Origin: Grammothele lineata | Lineage: Eukaryota; Basidiomycota; Agaricomycetes; Polyporales; Polyporaceae | Assembly: GCA_002150815.3 (NCBI GenBank) | Contig: NDFF03000053.1 | Span: 1-64,000 of the forward strand | DNA length: 64,000 bases | Direction of reading: 5' to 3' | Shown here: positions 1 to 12,474 of the stretch, piece after piece | How the letters are laid out: every line of letters starts with the position of its first letter | Position numbering within the stretch: position 1 is the first letter of the stretch | Translations under genes and position numbers: made by a program | The notes under the pieces: generated by a model | The model's input: only the letters and a program-made list of their open reading frames with translations | Told to the model about the DNA's origin: nothing | Databases searched by the model: none

Positions 1-593
1 AGAGGCACTGCTCAAGGCAAGCTCCTTCTCAGTGTTCTCCAAGTCGAGCGCATATACTCACCTAAACCTCGCTGCAGCATGGGCCCAAGTTTCAGTTGTC
101 GAAGAAATCAGGGGCTCAAGAGCAAGATGGACGACCTGCACGCCGCGGTAAGAAGAGAGGGGTCGCCAAGAAACCGGAGCCGAGACCTAAAGTAAAGCGG
201 GCACGAAAGGGTGACTGAGTGCTAGTCAACAAGGAAGTAGTGGGCAAGGGCGAGGATGGTGAGTGGGCAGCGGCTGCCAACATCGCTCATAGGGGCAGCC
301 TGACTAGAGCTTCCCAGATAGAAGCGTGCGGATCGAACCCAACTTTGGGCGGGCTGCGGCCCGGACGGATGCCGCGCGACCTCAGTAGACGAGAAGCGGC
401 GCACGTACGTTGCGACCGTCATCGAAAGCGGGGGATAAATTAGCAAGGTCTAAATAGTGTCAGGGGTGTTAGAAGTATACATTATCTCTATTATAGAACC
501 ATAGAATCGTATGGCAGAGCGTATTTGAGGGCATGAGTAGTGAGCAGGCTTAGCGTCGTATGAGGAGCGTATGAGGACGAATAAGCGCTGGGT
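1..593. other. No gene recognised
   Basis: Short open frames on both strands show no family motif and no splice-linked continuation. I see nothing I can name here. The stretch lies beyond the truncated 3' end of the first DUF6533 copy. Confidence 0.5.
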
Positions 594-761
594 GCGCGCG
601 CGTCGCGTCGCGTCTTGTCGCGTCCTGTCGCGTCTCTCCTTGCGCCACAAACGCCACAGCGCGTCCCGGTCGCGTCCCGGTCGCGTCCCCACCTGCGTCC
701 CGTCGCGTCCCCTGTCGCGTCCCGTCGCGTCCGTTTGCGTCCGTTTGCGTCCGTTCGCGTC
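594..761. repeat. GC-rich degenerate tandem repeat (GTCGCGTCC-type)
   Basis: An imperfect tandem repeat of a roughly 10-nt core reading CGTCGCGTCC on the plus strand. It is interrupted by about 30 nt near 640-660 and drifts to CGTTTGCGTC near 740. It occupies the place where the last exon of the DUF6533 gene on the minus strand should be. Both strands stay open through it only because the repeat lacks stop codons, so the Arg/Asp/Ala-rich frames here are not taken as genes. Confidence 0.85.
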
Positions 762-852
762 GAAATACCTGTGCCCGTGTGAGACGACGAGGATGCATCA
801 AGTTTCGGGGTGAATGAAAGAGAAAGTGAGGGACGCAGGATAAGTAACGTAC

Positions 853-2243
853 GGATCGGTGAAAACAGTGATGACACTGATGTTGCTTGTGGCCACGTTG
901 GGAGCCTGAAACAGAGGTACAATGAACACGGTTCTAAGAAACATAGCCCCCGCCTCGTACCTCGGAGAGAAGAGTAAGCAACATTTGAAGGGAGTTGAGG
1001 ATGAATATAGTACTTGAGAGTGTGCCTGTCAACAAGTCGATCTCACAAAATGCTAACTACATCCTCACATGAAGTATACGGTCCCTTAAGAAAAGGTCTG
1101 CATTATCGCCCTCGTCCAGTAGTGGAGGCACAATTACGGCGCTCACCATCGACCAATAGGATAGTAGAGAGTGTGTTGGCTTCGAGTACGTTGGCATTCG
1201 TTCTTCCTCTGTACACCTTGTACCACGTCGTTCCAATTACGATGCCGTCTGCAACCATCAAAGTCGATCGAGACAATATTGTGACTGCGGGATTGCTTCA
1301 GTTACTCTACGACCGTAAAGAGAGGATAGTCGATGCTGACATCTGCAAAGAACCAATCAGAGTTCAGACAATTTCGAGCTAGAATAGATGACCTACAGTT
1401 TAGAGAGCGCCAGCGATACTGTGGAGCCCGATGACCATCCGAAGATGGGGACGAAGAACGCACTGAAGGTGGTGAGGCTGTACTATGAGTCAAGTCATCA
1501 TCAAACATTCCCGCCGGATAATACACCGTATATCCAGTTTGTAACTCACCACATTGATTCCAACCGAGACGAGGGAGAGGATAAGAACCGAAGCAGCGAG
1601 AAATTTAGATTGGCTCAGTGCTAGGGTGCGCATTGCTGAAAATGCTGCCCGATAGGTATCATTGACCCGCAAATGTAATGGCAGATAAACGTTGTAGCTA
1701 ACCGGCCCATGTGACATCCATCGCAAGGCTCAAAACGAACTGCGCGCGCCCTAGAATCAACGCTCTGTAGTCCAGGAATTATCAAGGTTTCAGCAAGAGC
1801 TCAAGTAGTCCACTAACCCCTGCAGCTGGGCTATGAGCAGGAGCAGCATGTTCGACAGCACGACTAGACCGTACCTCCGGGCTGAAATATGTAACATCTG
1901 CCTGAACAACTATGAGCCAGCATTGCACTATGAGGTTAAGATATCTGTTTGTGTTGAAGAGGACCGAGGCCCCGGTGACCTTCGTCGACCAGAAGTGCTT
2001 GACCTCTGCATCGAATGTGAGCAGATAGTCATAAAGTACGAATGCTAGTGGGTGATATGTCAATCTTATCGTTAAGGTGCCCTTATTATGAGGTGCCCAC
2101 CTGCTACAGCAACAGCGCAGTAGTTGCCGAGAAATCTGTAAAGGAGTATGCATTAAGCAGCCTAGTATTATGTTTGACACTGAGGCTACTCACATGCTGT
2201 TAATCGCCGCGATGAATGCCGGTGTATCAAGCTGTGACGCCAT
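853..2243 (-). pseudogene. DUF6533 membrane protein, copy A, missing its last exon
   Basis: First copy of the tandem family. Exons on the minus strand are 2243-2194, 2135-2101, 2044-1875, 1819-1818 (2 nt), 1764-1703, 1644-1550, 1482-1397, 1342-1341 (2 nt), 1284-1147, 1084-1069, 1012-961 and 905-853. The 2044-1875 exon encodes the DUF6533 signature (LYDYLLTFDAEV, then ASVLF and NRYLNL). The last recognised exon ends in VITVFTDP with a good donor (GTACGT), but the expected final exon beginning LTSILISRFLL is absent. A GC-rich tandem repeat sits in its place. All retained exons are in frame, so the loss looks recent or the copy may still make a C-terminally altered protein. The function of the family is unknown; it is a multi-pass membrane protein. 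Confidence 0.8.
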
Positions 2244-5200
2244 TGTCAAGTGTCAACTTGGTAGCTGCTTGAGAGCGTCAAGGCTAGCGTACCCTAGCCG
2301 CTATAAGTAGGACCTCTTTCTGATCAGTGATCTGCGAAGCGCCCCTGAGTACCCGGGGCGTCGACAGCTCAGAACAGATAAATCGCACCTGTGACTACCA
2401 ATTTATCGCATGGGCAATGAATGCCAATAATTGATTGAGGTCGTCGATGTCTTTTCGCCTGGTGATTGGCTAGTAAGATCAAGAAGCCAACGGGAAGAGG
2501 TACTGCGCCTTCTCTCACGTCTGAATGCGTGGGTGATACATCTCGCCCACCATTTACTTGTAAGTCTCGAGAACAACAGAAGTGATGCACATGACAATAC
2601 AGCTCCCATGGCAGATATTTATAAGGGCGTTGTAAGGTTAGATGGTTGCAAGAAGACGACTGGAGGATTCACAGTCAATGTCATTGACGGCAGAACCTCA
2701 GACGTGAGATGATGTGCTGTAAATTTGCGCGCCGCGTTGTGGATTTTCCGAAACAGATCGACGTATTCAAACAAGATAATTTGATACATCCGTCTGTACT
2801 CCGTCCTTCAGTGGAGCCAGTGAGCGCTATTGAAATGATAGAAGATGTCACTACTCGTGGAACTCCTTTGAGGACAGTTAAGTTCATCTGCGTCTCACGT
2901 CACAGTCCTTCGGTTTTGATGAACCGGTAACTGCTTCGAAATGCAAAGATGGAACGAGAGTCACACGACAGACATGATGAGCGGTGCGTGGAGTCCACAA
3001 ACACTGCCGACGAACCTGCGACGACGCAAGGTTACCGTTGGTTGCACACCTCCCCTCTTACTCAGAGATTCGTCGAATCAAGGAAATAGCCTTCTCCCTG
3101 TGAGCGGCACGTGTCATCAAAACAACCATGTAGGACACAGAAGGGTGGCGTACCGTTGTGTGCGGGGCGCAGCCTCCATCAAATTGCGTTACTGAATGAC
3201 CGTCTAGAGATAATGCAGGCCATTATTATGCAACTAGTGTGGCACGTCGAGCGTAAGCTCCCCTTCCACGCGCCACAGAGCGCGATCGCTCCGGGTAGTA
3301 GGTGGGCCGCGCCACACGCTGAGAACAAGGAACGTAGAATTAGCTACGACAATCCTTCGTTGACGTGGACATACCTTATGCATATGCATATGATAATGTG
3401 CTAGACGTACTCTTCAGTCCTGCGCAGGAGCACTCGTCCTTCTGACCCCGAGGATGTCGGCGTCTTGAGGCGCCGCGCATGTAGATGGAAGCCTCACACA
3501 GATGCAAGTCTCAGGCTTGTGCCGTATTTTGGACAGGAAATCCATCGCGCAGGGGCGAATGAGACTTCGGCGCACTTCGTCGACGCGAGTTTAGGCAATT
3601 CTCCCGCTGCGTCTCGCAGCAGGCGCACGATGCAGCCTTCAGCCTTGATAGCACCGGTCGTTCCTTCCTACACTCCTCTCAGTTCAGCGGCATGAAAATT
3701 GTCCTCTTCTACAGATTTGCTCACCTGGAGGGTTCGTCGCGCAGAGACGTGGTCGCATTGGAAGTGCGAGCTACGCCGGTTGTGATAATCACATTGCCAT
3801 TTGAGAAGCGTTGAGCTCTACTCAGTTATAGTGTCCTCAGTGCGCCGTGCGTGCTGGACGATGAGCGAGAAGTAGGAGCGTGGGCGGAAAGGGCGGAAAA
3901 TCTGAGTGAGATGGCCCGCCGCCGCTTACCTGAAGCCAATCATCATTCGAGATGGTGGCGATCCATTGGCGAGCAGTGTGTGCTCAACGATAGGAGACTA
4001 GTTGTACATGAAAGGGGTATAATTTGGAGCGAGTACAATGTGCGGCCAAGCATAAATCGCGAGTAGCGGTGAGTCCGAACGGTCCAGTTTTTGCGGCGAC
4101 TCACTGCACGAGTCGTCGCGTGTTGGTCGCGTGGCTCGGGCCGGACGGCCCGGGACCTCCCGCGCTGCGCAACAGTGCGCAACGGCAGCTTAGCGACTGT
4201 GAAAATCGTTTCGCTCTGTCCTTGAATTCAGAGCTTGCCTGAGCTACCACGCATACTTCGGCGCCGCTGAACAGAACTTCTACATCCCATCTACTTCTCA
4301 CTGTCTGCACTTAAGTCGACCACGTATCTCAACCTATCGACCTGCCGGCCAGCTCGTCTCTCGTGGACACCCAATCTACAAAGTCAACATCGTCTACCTC
4401 CAATCCATAGATTCTTTCGCGCTTGCCAACTCTAATCCCCTAAGCCATCTCCCTCAGTGTGGGTGACATTTCCCTCACCGTGTCTTCTCGGTCTATCTCC
4501 GTCAATGGCAAGCATAGACTCACGGTAATCAAAGTCCTACGACACCAAGACGAGGGCGCTATGTCAGCAACGCGAACGACAAGGATCAATTTAGAAAGGA
4601 TGGAGGGATAGCAGGAGAAGCCAGGCGTTTATGTAGGCAGGGCACTTAGCAGGAGAGGGAGAAGCAGAGCACTGACACCTTGCTCGGCACGCACGGTATG
4701 AAGCCCGTGACAGCGGCACCAAACACCAGAACGCCCGGTATACGCTCTCTACACCCGGATAGTGTCCAGTTGCATGAGAAGGTCAGTCTCTGGTGCCGTC
4801 TGCGACTTCTCTGAGCTCACTGCGTTTACACGCCGCTTGATTGCCCCTCCCTCCTCCTCAATGTCGCTCTCCCGTTTGGATCCTGCATCACCAGTCTCAT
4901 TCCGCCTCAATGTGGCCCCCAACGCTCCTACCTTTCTGACCTGATTGCTCCGCCGGGCGACATTCTTTCCGCGCTTCGGGTATGTTCTTCATCCTCCCAC
5001 ATCTTCAACTTCACCCCCCGCCAATCGCTGAACTGCCGGCCTTTACCGCAGGCTTTGTCCAAGGGATCCGTGTTGCATCTTACCGAACGCGGACGTCGTG
5101 GCGACGGGACTTCAACACTTTTCAGCCGATCGAGGGATACCGAGCGTGGCCGTGCCCGGCGGCGTGTTACATAGAGAAAGGAACTTGAGAGGACGAACGC

Positions 5201-6685
5201 GTGGTTGGGACGTGCTCGAGATACGGAGAACCCACTACTCGCACGATACCCACAGCACAACCGAGGACGACCACTCCACCACCGAATCATCCCAAAGCCC
5301 AGATTCCCGGTGGACGTTGCCTGCCGCAAAAAGGGCGACCTCCCCTTCAACGCTGGTGTTCATTGTTATCGTCCCTGTGAGTATCATTTGACTACACTGT
5401 TACTCTCGTTGTATGCGTATCCTCGTTCCTGGCAAGACGGGCGTTTTCGATGTGCTCTTGGTGCTGCATCGACGATCTCCGCCTTGCTTGTGGCGGGTCA
5501 CACAGTCCCAGCGTAGTGAAGACACGAGAAGAGCCAGCGCTTTCATCCCTCTTTCTGCGTCCTCATACGAAGATCTGACCTTTCACAACCCCAACAGGAC
5601 GCTGCGCCTTGCTGTATCGACACCTATGAAAGTCGCGCTTCGAGCAGTATGTGGATGCGGATCCCGCCCCATGCCAGTACCGACCAGGGCAGAACAAGAC
5701 GAATGCGACAGTGAAGGTACGTTCTCTTCTGATCATCTCTTGCGCTGTGGAGCTGACACCGCTCAACCCCTCTTAGCTTACGATTGAGCTTGCACAATTC
5801 GGACGCTAGAAGCACGCCGACCACGTCATCACTTGCGAAAGGTAGACTCACTCGGCCTCCGACATTGTCTCGAACGACGACGTCTTCAACACAGGTCTCG
5901 CGCGTGCGATCTCGACCTTCGTTACGCCGTACCACGTTCCCGGATGTCATCTGCGCGGTGGAGCACATCCTCCTCAACGTGCTCGTGCTCCGTCGTGAAA
6001 CCGTATGGTCCTTGGACGTGGGATAGAAGCGCTCACCATGGCTCTCACCAAGCCTGTCCCGAACAATGAGACCCACCAGCCGCTCCCTTCGTGTACTACG
6101 CCATACCTAGCCCGACCGCGACTTCGAACCAAACGTGCGCGCGCAACCGCCGCTCGCGTACTCGGTCTAGACGTCGAACGACTTGATGGACCTTCCAGGC
6201 GCGCGCGAGCCCGAGCGGGGAGCTGGTCCTCATGGCAGAAGACGCGCGCGACCCGGCCGAACACTCCTGCGGCGGCGCTCTGCGGGGTTCCGGCCGACGA
6301 CACCGGCGGCTCACCCTGTCCTGGTGCGGAACGAGCAGAGTTGCTCGCTGCCTTCTACTGCGTTGCGCGCTCAGCAGGCCGTCGTCTCTCCGCTCTGCTT
6401 TGAACTGGTGTAGGTGTCCGTCGTACATATCCACCACCACCACCCCACCATCCCACCCGCACATCCTCGTTTAGCATTCAGCCCCTTCTCCATACATACG
6501 TCCATATATATATAACTCGATCTCGCCCTTCCTCTTCACGATGTATTGACTTCGACATTCTTCTAGTCTTATACCTTTGCTACTCCATGGCTCTACTTCT
6601 CCGCTTAAGTTGGTGGTGTACAATAATTTCAGCGACAATAAGTTCTCCCTCAAGCCTTCGCATACTTCGCGTAGTATGCCAACTA
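2244..6685. other. Spacer between copies A and B; decayed plus-strand segment
   Basis: There is no intact gene. The plus strand at about 5000-6400 contains splice-like signals, for example an intron-like stretch from about 5719 ending in CTTAG near 5776, and many short open frames. Related segments recur between the other DUF6533 copies, so the spacer appears to have been duplicated along with the genes. I could not assign it to a protein family. Confidence 0.45.
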
Positions 6686-8409
6686 CTACGCCACGTCCTC
6701 GCCTTCAGTCTCCCTGCTCTCCGCTACCGAATCCACGACGTCGGTAACATCATCGTCATCCCCAGACTCATCCTCGAGCTCGCCCGCGCGGAAGTGCTCC
6801 GGGCCGATGGACGCCGCGACGGAGCCTATAACGCGCTCGAACACGACCGAGTCGAAATCCGCACTCAGAGAAGCATGAGCGGAGGCTCTGTTCGCGGCTT
6901 GAAGGTGGAGAAGGAAGCGAGAGATGAGGATGGACGTCATGCTGCGTGTGATGAGTGAGTTGTCAGACCGTCGGTCGAACTGAAAGAGAACGCGGGGGAA
7001 GGGCGACGTAAAACGTACGGATCCGTGAAGGTGGTGATTACGCTGGCGTTATCGGTTTCGTCTGACGCCTGCGCGTACAAAGAATGAGTAATTCCTTCGA
7101 ATGTAGCAAGCCCAGGTGTGTACCTCCGACAGAAGAGTGAGCACCAAATGAAGCGTGTTGAGCGCGAGAAGGGTGCTTTGGAGTATGCCTGTCAGCCGAG
7201 CGCATCAAACGCTGCATGTATACATACATGAAATATACGGTTCCTGAGCGAGGGGTCCTCTATATGAGCCTTGCGCCTCGCGGTTTATGCATATATAGCA
7301 ATAGTACTCACCATCAATCAGAAGGATACCTGAGAGTGTGTTACACCCAAGTACGCCCTTGACTCGTCCCCTGTACAACTTGTACCAAGTCGTCGCGATT
7401 ACGATGCCGTCCGCAAGTATGAGTGTCGATCTAGACAGTATGGTAACTATAGAGCGATCTCAGTCATCTCAGCAAGGAGTAGACAGATGATGGCAGACAC
7501 CGACACCTGTAAGCAAAGAATGAGAAGGCATAGCGCTGTATGAGAAGAGATGGATTACAATCTAGTAAGCTCAGGGGGATCATCGTGTCCCGCTGACCAT
7601 CCGAATATGGGAAAATAGAAAGCCTCGAAATTGCTCATGTCGAACTGCAACATTAAGGCACAGCTCAGGCTCTCTGGATAATACTCTAGACAAACGTATC
7701 GCCACTCACCGCATTGATGCCAAAGGAGACGAGCGATAGAGAGAACACGAATGCAGAGAGGGGGCGAGACTGAGTAATGGCTAAGATACGCATCGCCGAA
7801 AATCCTGCCTCGCGAGAACTATCAACATATGAACGCAGAGCGACATAACACCAACCAACCGGCCCATGGGATATTCATCAGAAGGCTCAGCGTGAATTGT
7901 GCACGAGACAGCATCAGTGCTCTGGAGTTGGTAGAGGAATTTTCAGTAACAACACACGCATTGCGCCGTGCCCGAGCACTTACCCCTACAACTGAACGGT
8001 CAGCGGAAGACGTATACCCACCGAAAAAGAAGATCATACCGTTTCGCTAATAGATAGCCAGCCCACCATGAGCATAACGAGCCAGGACTCCGCTAAAAGG
8101 TTGAGATATCTGTTTGAGAGGAAGAGTACCGAGGCGCCAGTAAACTTCGTCGACCAGAAGAGCTTGACCTCCACGTCTAAGGTAATTAGGTGCTCATAAA
8201 GTACGAGTACTGATAGCCTATATGTAAATGGGTTTGATATCGTACACCTGCGTTGAAGTACTTGCCTGATGCCGCAAGGGCGCAATATTCGTTGAGATAC
8301 CTGCGATTAGTATACGTCAGCCTGAGGATACGTGATATTGAGCCCGACATATCACTTACCCATTGCTTATCTCTGCCGCAAACGCCGAGGGATCAAGCTG
8401 TGAGGCCAT
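6686..8409 (-). CDS. DUF6533 multi-pass membrane protein, copy B
   Basis: Intact 336-aa gene of unknown function, predicted to be a plasma-membrane or endomembrane protein with about seven hydrophobic segments. Exons are 8409-8360, 8300-8266, 8209-8040, 7985-7984, 7921-7860, 7804-7710, 7644-7559, 7506-7505, 7446-7312, 7243-7228, 7175-7124, 7068-7019 and 6941-6686. The DUF6533 block is at residues about 29-85 (LYEHLITLDVEV, then ASVLF and NRYLNL). Later family motifs are FSAMR, FYFPIFGWSAG, LFTILSRSTL, DGTVYF and ILISRFLLHLQ. The tail is acidic (DESGDDDDVTD). Two exons are only 2 nt long (GG and GT); without them the frame breaks. The donor at 8265 is GC (GCAAGT). The start is the conserved MASQ codon shared by copies A-E. 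Confidence 0.9.
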
Positions 8410-11400
8410 ATTTTCAAGAGAAATTAGTAGGGATTGAGGAATGCCACTCGCTCATCCTCATCGCCTTAACTAGTAGTTCTTCCCGGGTAGCCGCGACGAT
8501 GTGTCAAGAATTTGCACTTCAATGACAGCTTCGGGTGCTCTTACCTTCCTTCACATAAGACGAAACGCACCCGGAGCTTCTGGCGTATGATAGTACCTAG
8601 GGATGATGAACACTAGTAAGTTTTCGAGGCCATCAGTATCTTTCCGCCTCGCAGTTGGTTAGCAAGGCCGGGGGGCGGTGCTGCACCTCCACGCAAATCC
8701 ACGCACATTCGTATTTCCAGAGGCCAGCCATCAGATAACGCTGTGCTTCCGTGGTTCGAGCGTTATGAACGTGATGCAAAGTATGATGAGACTCCCAAAA
8801 GGAGATAACTGTGACGGCGTAGTAAGATGAGCGGTTATAGGAAGACGGCCGGCGCCGACATTAGGTCCATGTCATAGAGACTGACCGTTTAAACATAAAA
8901 CATCTGGCCCCATCCTACACGACCAGTTTGTGAAAAACTGCCGCCTCAGTCCGCCTATTACAGTACCTATGCCGCGACGGTACTTGCAAGTCCGCGGAAG
9001 GCTGTGTAGCGTCTTCTTCAGAATTTTGGCGTACAACACGCTTGCCACCAGTCCGGTACTATAGTACTGAAATTGCAATACATCCGGGCGGGTCGGAGAT
9101 CCACAAATAGCGCGGCGAGGAAGTCATTGCGATTTCTAGCAAGCGTAGCACGACGAAGATCATGATCACGAGTAGACGTTAACACGGTGAGTGACTATGC
9201 GCTGTAGGAGCCTTAGCAAAAACTTGAACATGAGCTTGTGACTTGCCTTCAGAATAAATACCGCCATCGGCCACTTCCCATCCCTGTCCTGAAGCCTGCC
9301 TGCCAAAGGCTGAAGCTGAAAGTGCTGACGATCCCCGGGCGGCTGAGCCACGCCACGTGTGTCATCCCGCCCAAGCCGATCGGGGCCGGCCGGCCGGATG
9401 TGGCGGCTGCACGCGCAGTTTCCGGCCGCCGGTGCAGCGCGTACGTCGAGTCCGTTCCAACGACCTGCCACTGCTACTATGACGCGTTTCTCTACACGCC
9501 GTACCAACATTCCGCGTGAAGGCCATATCTATGCCCACTCGATGTCTGCTCTCTAGCCAAAGTCGGCCTTGCCTCATCAAGGCGGTGCTCTAGCCAGATC
9601 GCCTCTCGACTCAGTCTACCACAAGAACTCTACCTCCGGCTCAAAGGCTTTACGGTCCGTCTAGGACAGCGCTGCTCGCGGGGATGGCCGGGAAAACAAC
9701 TTATTTTGGCTAGGAGAGGTGGAATGGCCGGGAGAGAGCAGGGCAGACATACAGGACGAATGGTTGGCGAGCAAGGCGGAGGGTACATACTCGAACAGCG
9801 CAACGCGCACGGCGCCGAATCCTAGGAGCCCCCTTGCCCCCGTCGCCCGGTAGCGTCAAATCCCACTGCACACAGCCCATCGCTCGCATCTTCGACTACG
9901 CCCTACATCGCCGATTATGGCTGAGGTTGCGTACGGGAGAGACGGCCGCCGTGGGATAGGAAACGTCTTGCACCCTATGCTCGTAGCCGTTTAGTAGGTG
10001 AGTGACCCTACTCTGTAATTGTTGCCCCCGTCGCATGAGAGTGCCCGTTCGTGGTTGGCTGGCCGTTATGGATGCACCTCGGGCGAGCTGTCAATTACGC
10101 GGGTGTTACGCGTCGTGAGACGCACCCGTCCTGAGACTTGAGAAAGGCCTAAAAGAGAGAGCGAAGTTACATAGGCTACCGTACGTGTTCAAACATAACG
10201 CTGATCGTACGCGTTACCAGGAAGGCCTTAGGTTCTGTCGTCTGCGCTCTCCGCATTGTCCACGGTTCGGCGCCGTGACTCGCATCCTCAGATCTGGCAG
10301 GGTGGTACGAGGACGTAGATCCTATCACGCGGTGGTGTTCGTTCAGGCTAAGGGAGAAGAACACGGCGTCGAAGGTGCGTCTGCGTCCGGTTCTTCAGAG
10401 TGCTTTAATGCTAACGTTGGCGACAACAGCTTGTCACCAAGCTGAACCCTGTTGGCGGCAAGGAGTGAGGATTTCGTCTCAGTTCTCGGCGTCTTCTGCG
10501 AACGTGAGCTAATCACCACGCACTCTGCAAATCGCGTCGATCTTTCCTTCGGCGCGGGTCAGCCAGTTCGAACTGGACGACATATCCCCCCAGCTGCCCC
10601 CTCCGCCCCCTCCGCCCTTCTTAGCTATCACAGTTGTGAATCCGCACGGACTATGGACGATCGAGATTTTCGTAGAGGCGCTGTTCAACCCCTCGCGCTC
10701 CCCTCCCCGGCGAGCGGCGAGACCCACAACAACCTCTTCGCGTGCTACGTTCGGCCCTCAAGGTAGTCCGACTTGCAGCAGTATCAGCTCTCGCAAACGC
10801 CACATGCGTTCTCCATAACGACATCGAACGTGTCAGCAGACTTCCAACCTGCAGGCTCGCACGGCGGGCGTACGCGTTCTGTCGACCTCATGTGGACAGT
10901 TCTAGCGAGCACTCGGGCGTCGTCTTCGACCATCCGGGAATGACGAACGACGCGTCGACGACCTTCTTCAGCATGGATGCGGCAGCGTATGTCACAATTC
11001 TCGGCCATTTGAGCCTTTCTTGCGATTTGTTGCTGATGACTTCGCACAGGGCGCGTCGTTACACAGGCCACGACGTCTTCCCAGGCGGTGACGCCCTTCG
11101 CGCGAAGCCAGTGCATTCGCGTACGTCTTCCTTCCGCCCCTGTGTACTCAGTCTTATCTGACGTGAGATGATGTTTCTTTGTCTGGCAGTGTCCTTGTAC
11201 CTCGACTAACGCTTCGCGAGCAGGATATCTGACCATTCGCCGGACGCGATGCGGGCTTAGAAGACGTCGCCAAAGGCCGTGCCCCCAGGTAGAGCACGCT
11301 TCTAACCGCTTCTCTTGCCCATGCACACCGGGTGCCAACGTATCATTTGGGCGCACGCGCTCTTCGCATGTGTACGTGCGGCTGTAACATCGGTGTAATG

Positions 11401-12474
11401 CAGACGGTTTTCTGACGGCGGCTGCTCCTATCACAGGTCGTGCGGAAGTCTAATGGTGGAGACCACCACAGGAAATGATCTACGGAAACTCAGGGGCCCG
11501 GGAAGCTTGGAACGCTGCGCGATGTGGCTGAGCGCACTGCCCCGGCCGTCCCCAGTAAGCCGTATTGCAACATCTGTCTGGTACCATTGCGTTCTCATCT
11601 TACTCTTACAGCATGTGCTTCGGAGGATCTAGGAGAGGGCACCGCCTCTGTGATACATGGAACGTCCGTAGCGACAAATCTTATCCCAGACCCGACGCGT
11701 CACGCCGTACCGCAGTCCATCTAGATCTCACGGCCCCACGCGACACGTTCGACATCCAGCTTACCGCTCACGCTCGCCGGACTGGGTCGCTCTTGCCCTC
11801 CCAGCTGTGCCAGCCCGCGTCGTCGAGCTCGGATCGGTCCCCCTTTCATCTCAAACAGGTCGACGTGCCGGGCCCACATCTTCCGATTCGTTCACGTGGT
11901 CGGCTCAATGGGATAATCACCACGTACTCATACTAATCCGTTCGAAACACACGCTCGCGCTCGCAGCCATAGAAATCCTACATGCACCTTGCCCTGCGCC
12001 TGCTCCGAGGGCGACTGCTTGCAGAGCCTCACGAGCTCGAGCACGTTACGCCAACCTTCTACACCCATCGACCATAGACCGTCACAAATGTCGTCCGCAA
12101 CCGCTTCTGGTGCCTTGAGTCTTCTACGGTGTTATGTACCATCCCCCTCGTATGACAAAGAAAGAGGATTGTTTCTATGGTACCTGGGTTTTCGTCGCGC
12201 ACATATTACGTGTTCTGCGACGCGTACGTCTCGATCATCTCAACGTGTTGCACCAAGGTATTACGGGATTCGCTCAGTCGAGGAATGGTGATGAATGAGA
12301 CCAGAGTCTCGAAGTCTCTGAGAGTCGTTCTTCTGGGATGCGCTGGTACGTGCAGGCACGCTCTCGTTCCTCCTAATCAGGCCTACTTCCTCGTGAGGGA
12401 GCAATGTACAAGAATGTTAGAAACGCGAAGCTCTCCATCCCAACCCCTCCATCCACGACGGGTCACGACCGCCG
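8410..12474. other. Spacer between copies B and C; decayed plus-strand segment
   Basis: This spacer is related to the ones at 2244-6685 and 14216-17167. Matching stretches include 9720-10440 against 15400-16140 and 10740-11430 against 16500-17010. On the plus strand both carry an intron-like stretch (here about 11125-11190, there about 16790-16856) followed by a partly conserved frame with the pattern RT..S.VY.R and PIT.R. Stops and frame changes interrupt it, so no complete gene can be built. I do not recognise the parent protein. The 216-codon minus-strand frame at 10784-11434 is judged to be a shadow. Confidence 0.45.

Noticed and set aside
491..922. 143-codon minus-strand frame rich in Arg-Asp-Ala-Thr repeats
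   Set aside because: It joins one real DUF6533 exon to the translated tandem repeat. The repeat part has no support as coding.
961..1084. An apparent third 2-nt exon between the TVYF exon and the LN..LHL exon
   Set aside because: If the first CAG acceptor is used, the phase is short by 2 nt, but a later AAG acceptor (for example before 7175 or 21858) gives the right phase in all copies with one 52-56 nt intron and a good branch site. No micro-exon is needed there.
1818..1875. Reading the first DUF6533 exon straight on through the intron to GG|GTTAGT in copies A and C
   Set aside because: It is open and in phase in A and C only. In B, D and E the same stretch contains stops, and the lengths in B, D, E and F give the wrong phase.
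1703..1875. A nested (twin) intron instead of the first 2-nt exon
   Set aside because: Complete removal of both introns without the GG would leave the frame broken in all six copies.
10784..11434. 216-codon minus-strand frame
   Set aside because: No motif, rich in Arg and His, GC-rich region, and opposite to intron-like signals on the plus strand. It is not conserved as a frame in the sister spacer.
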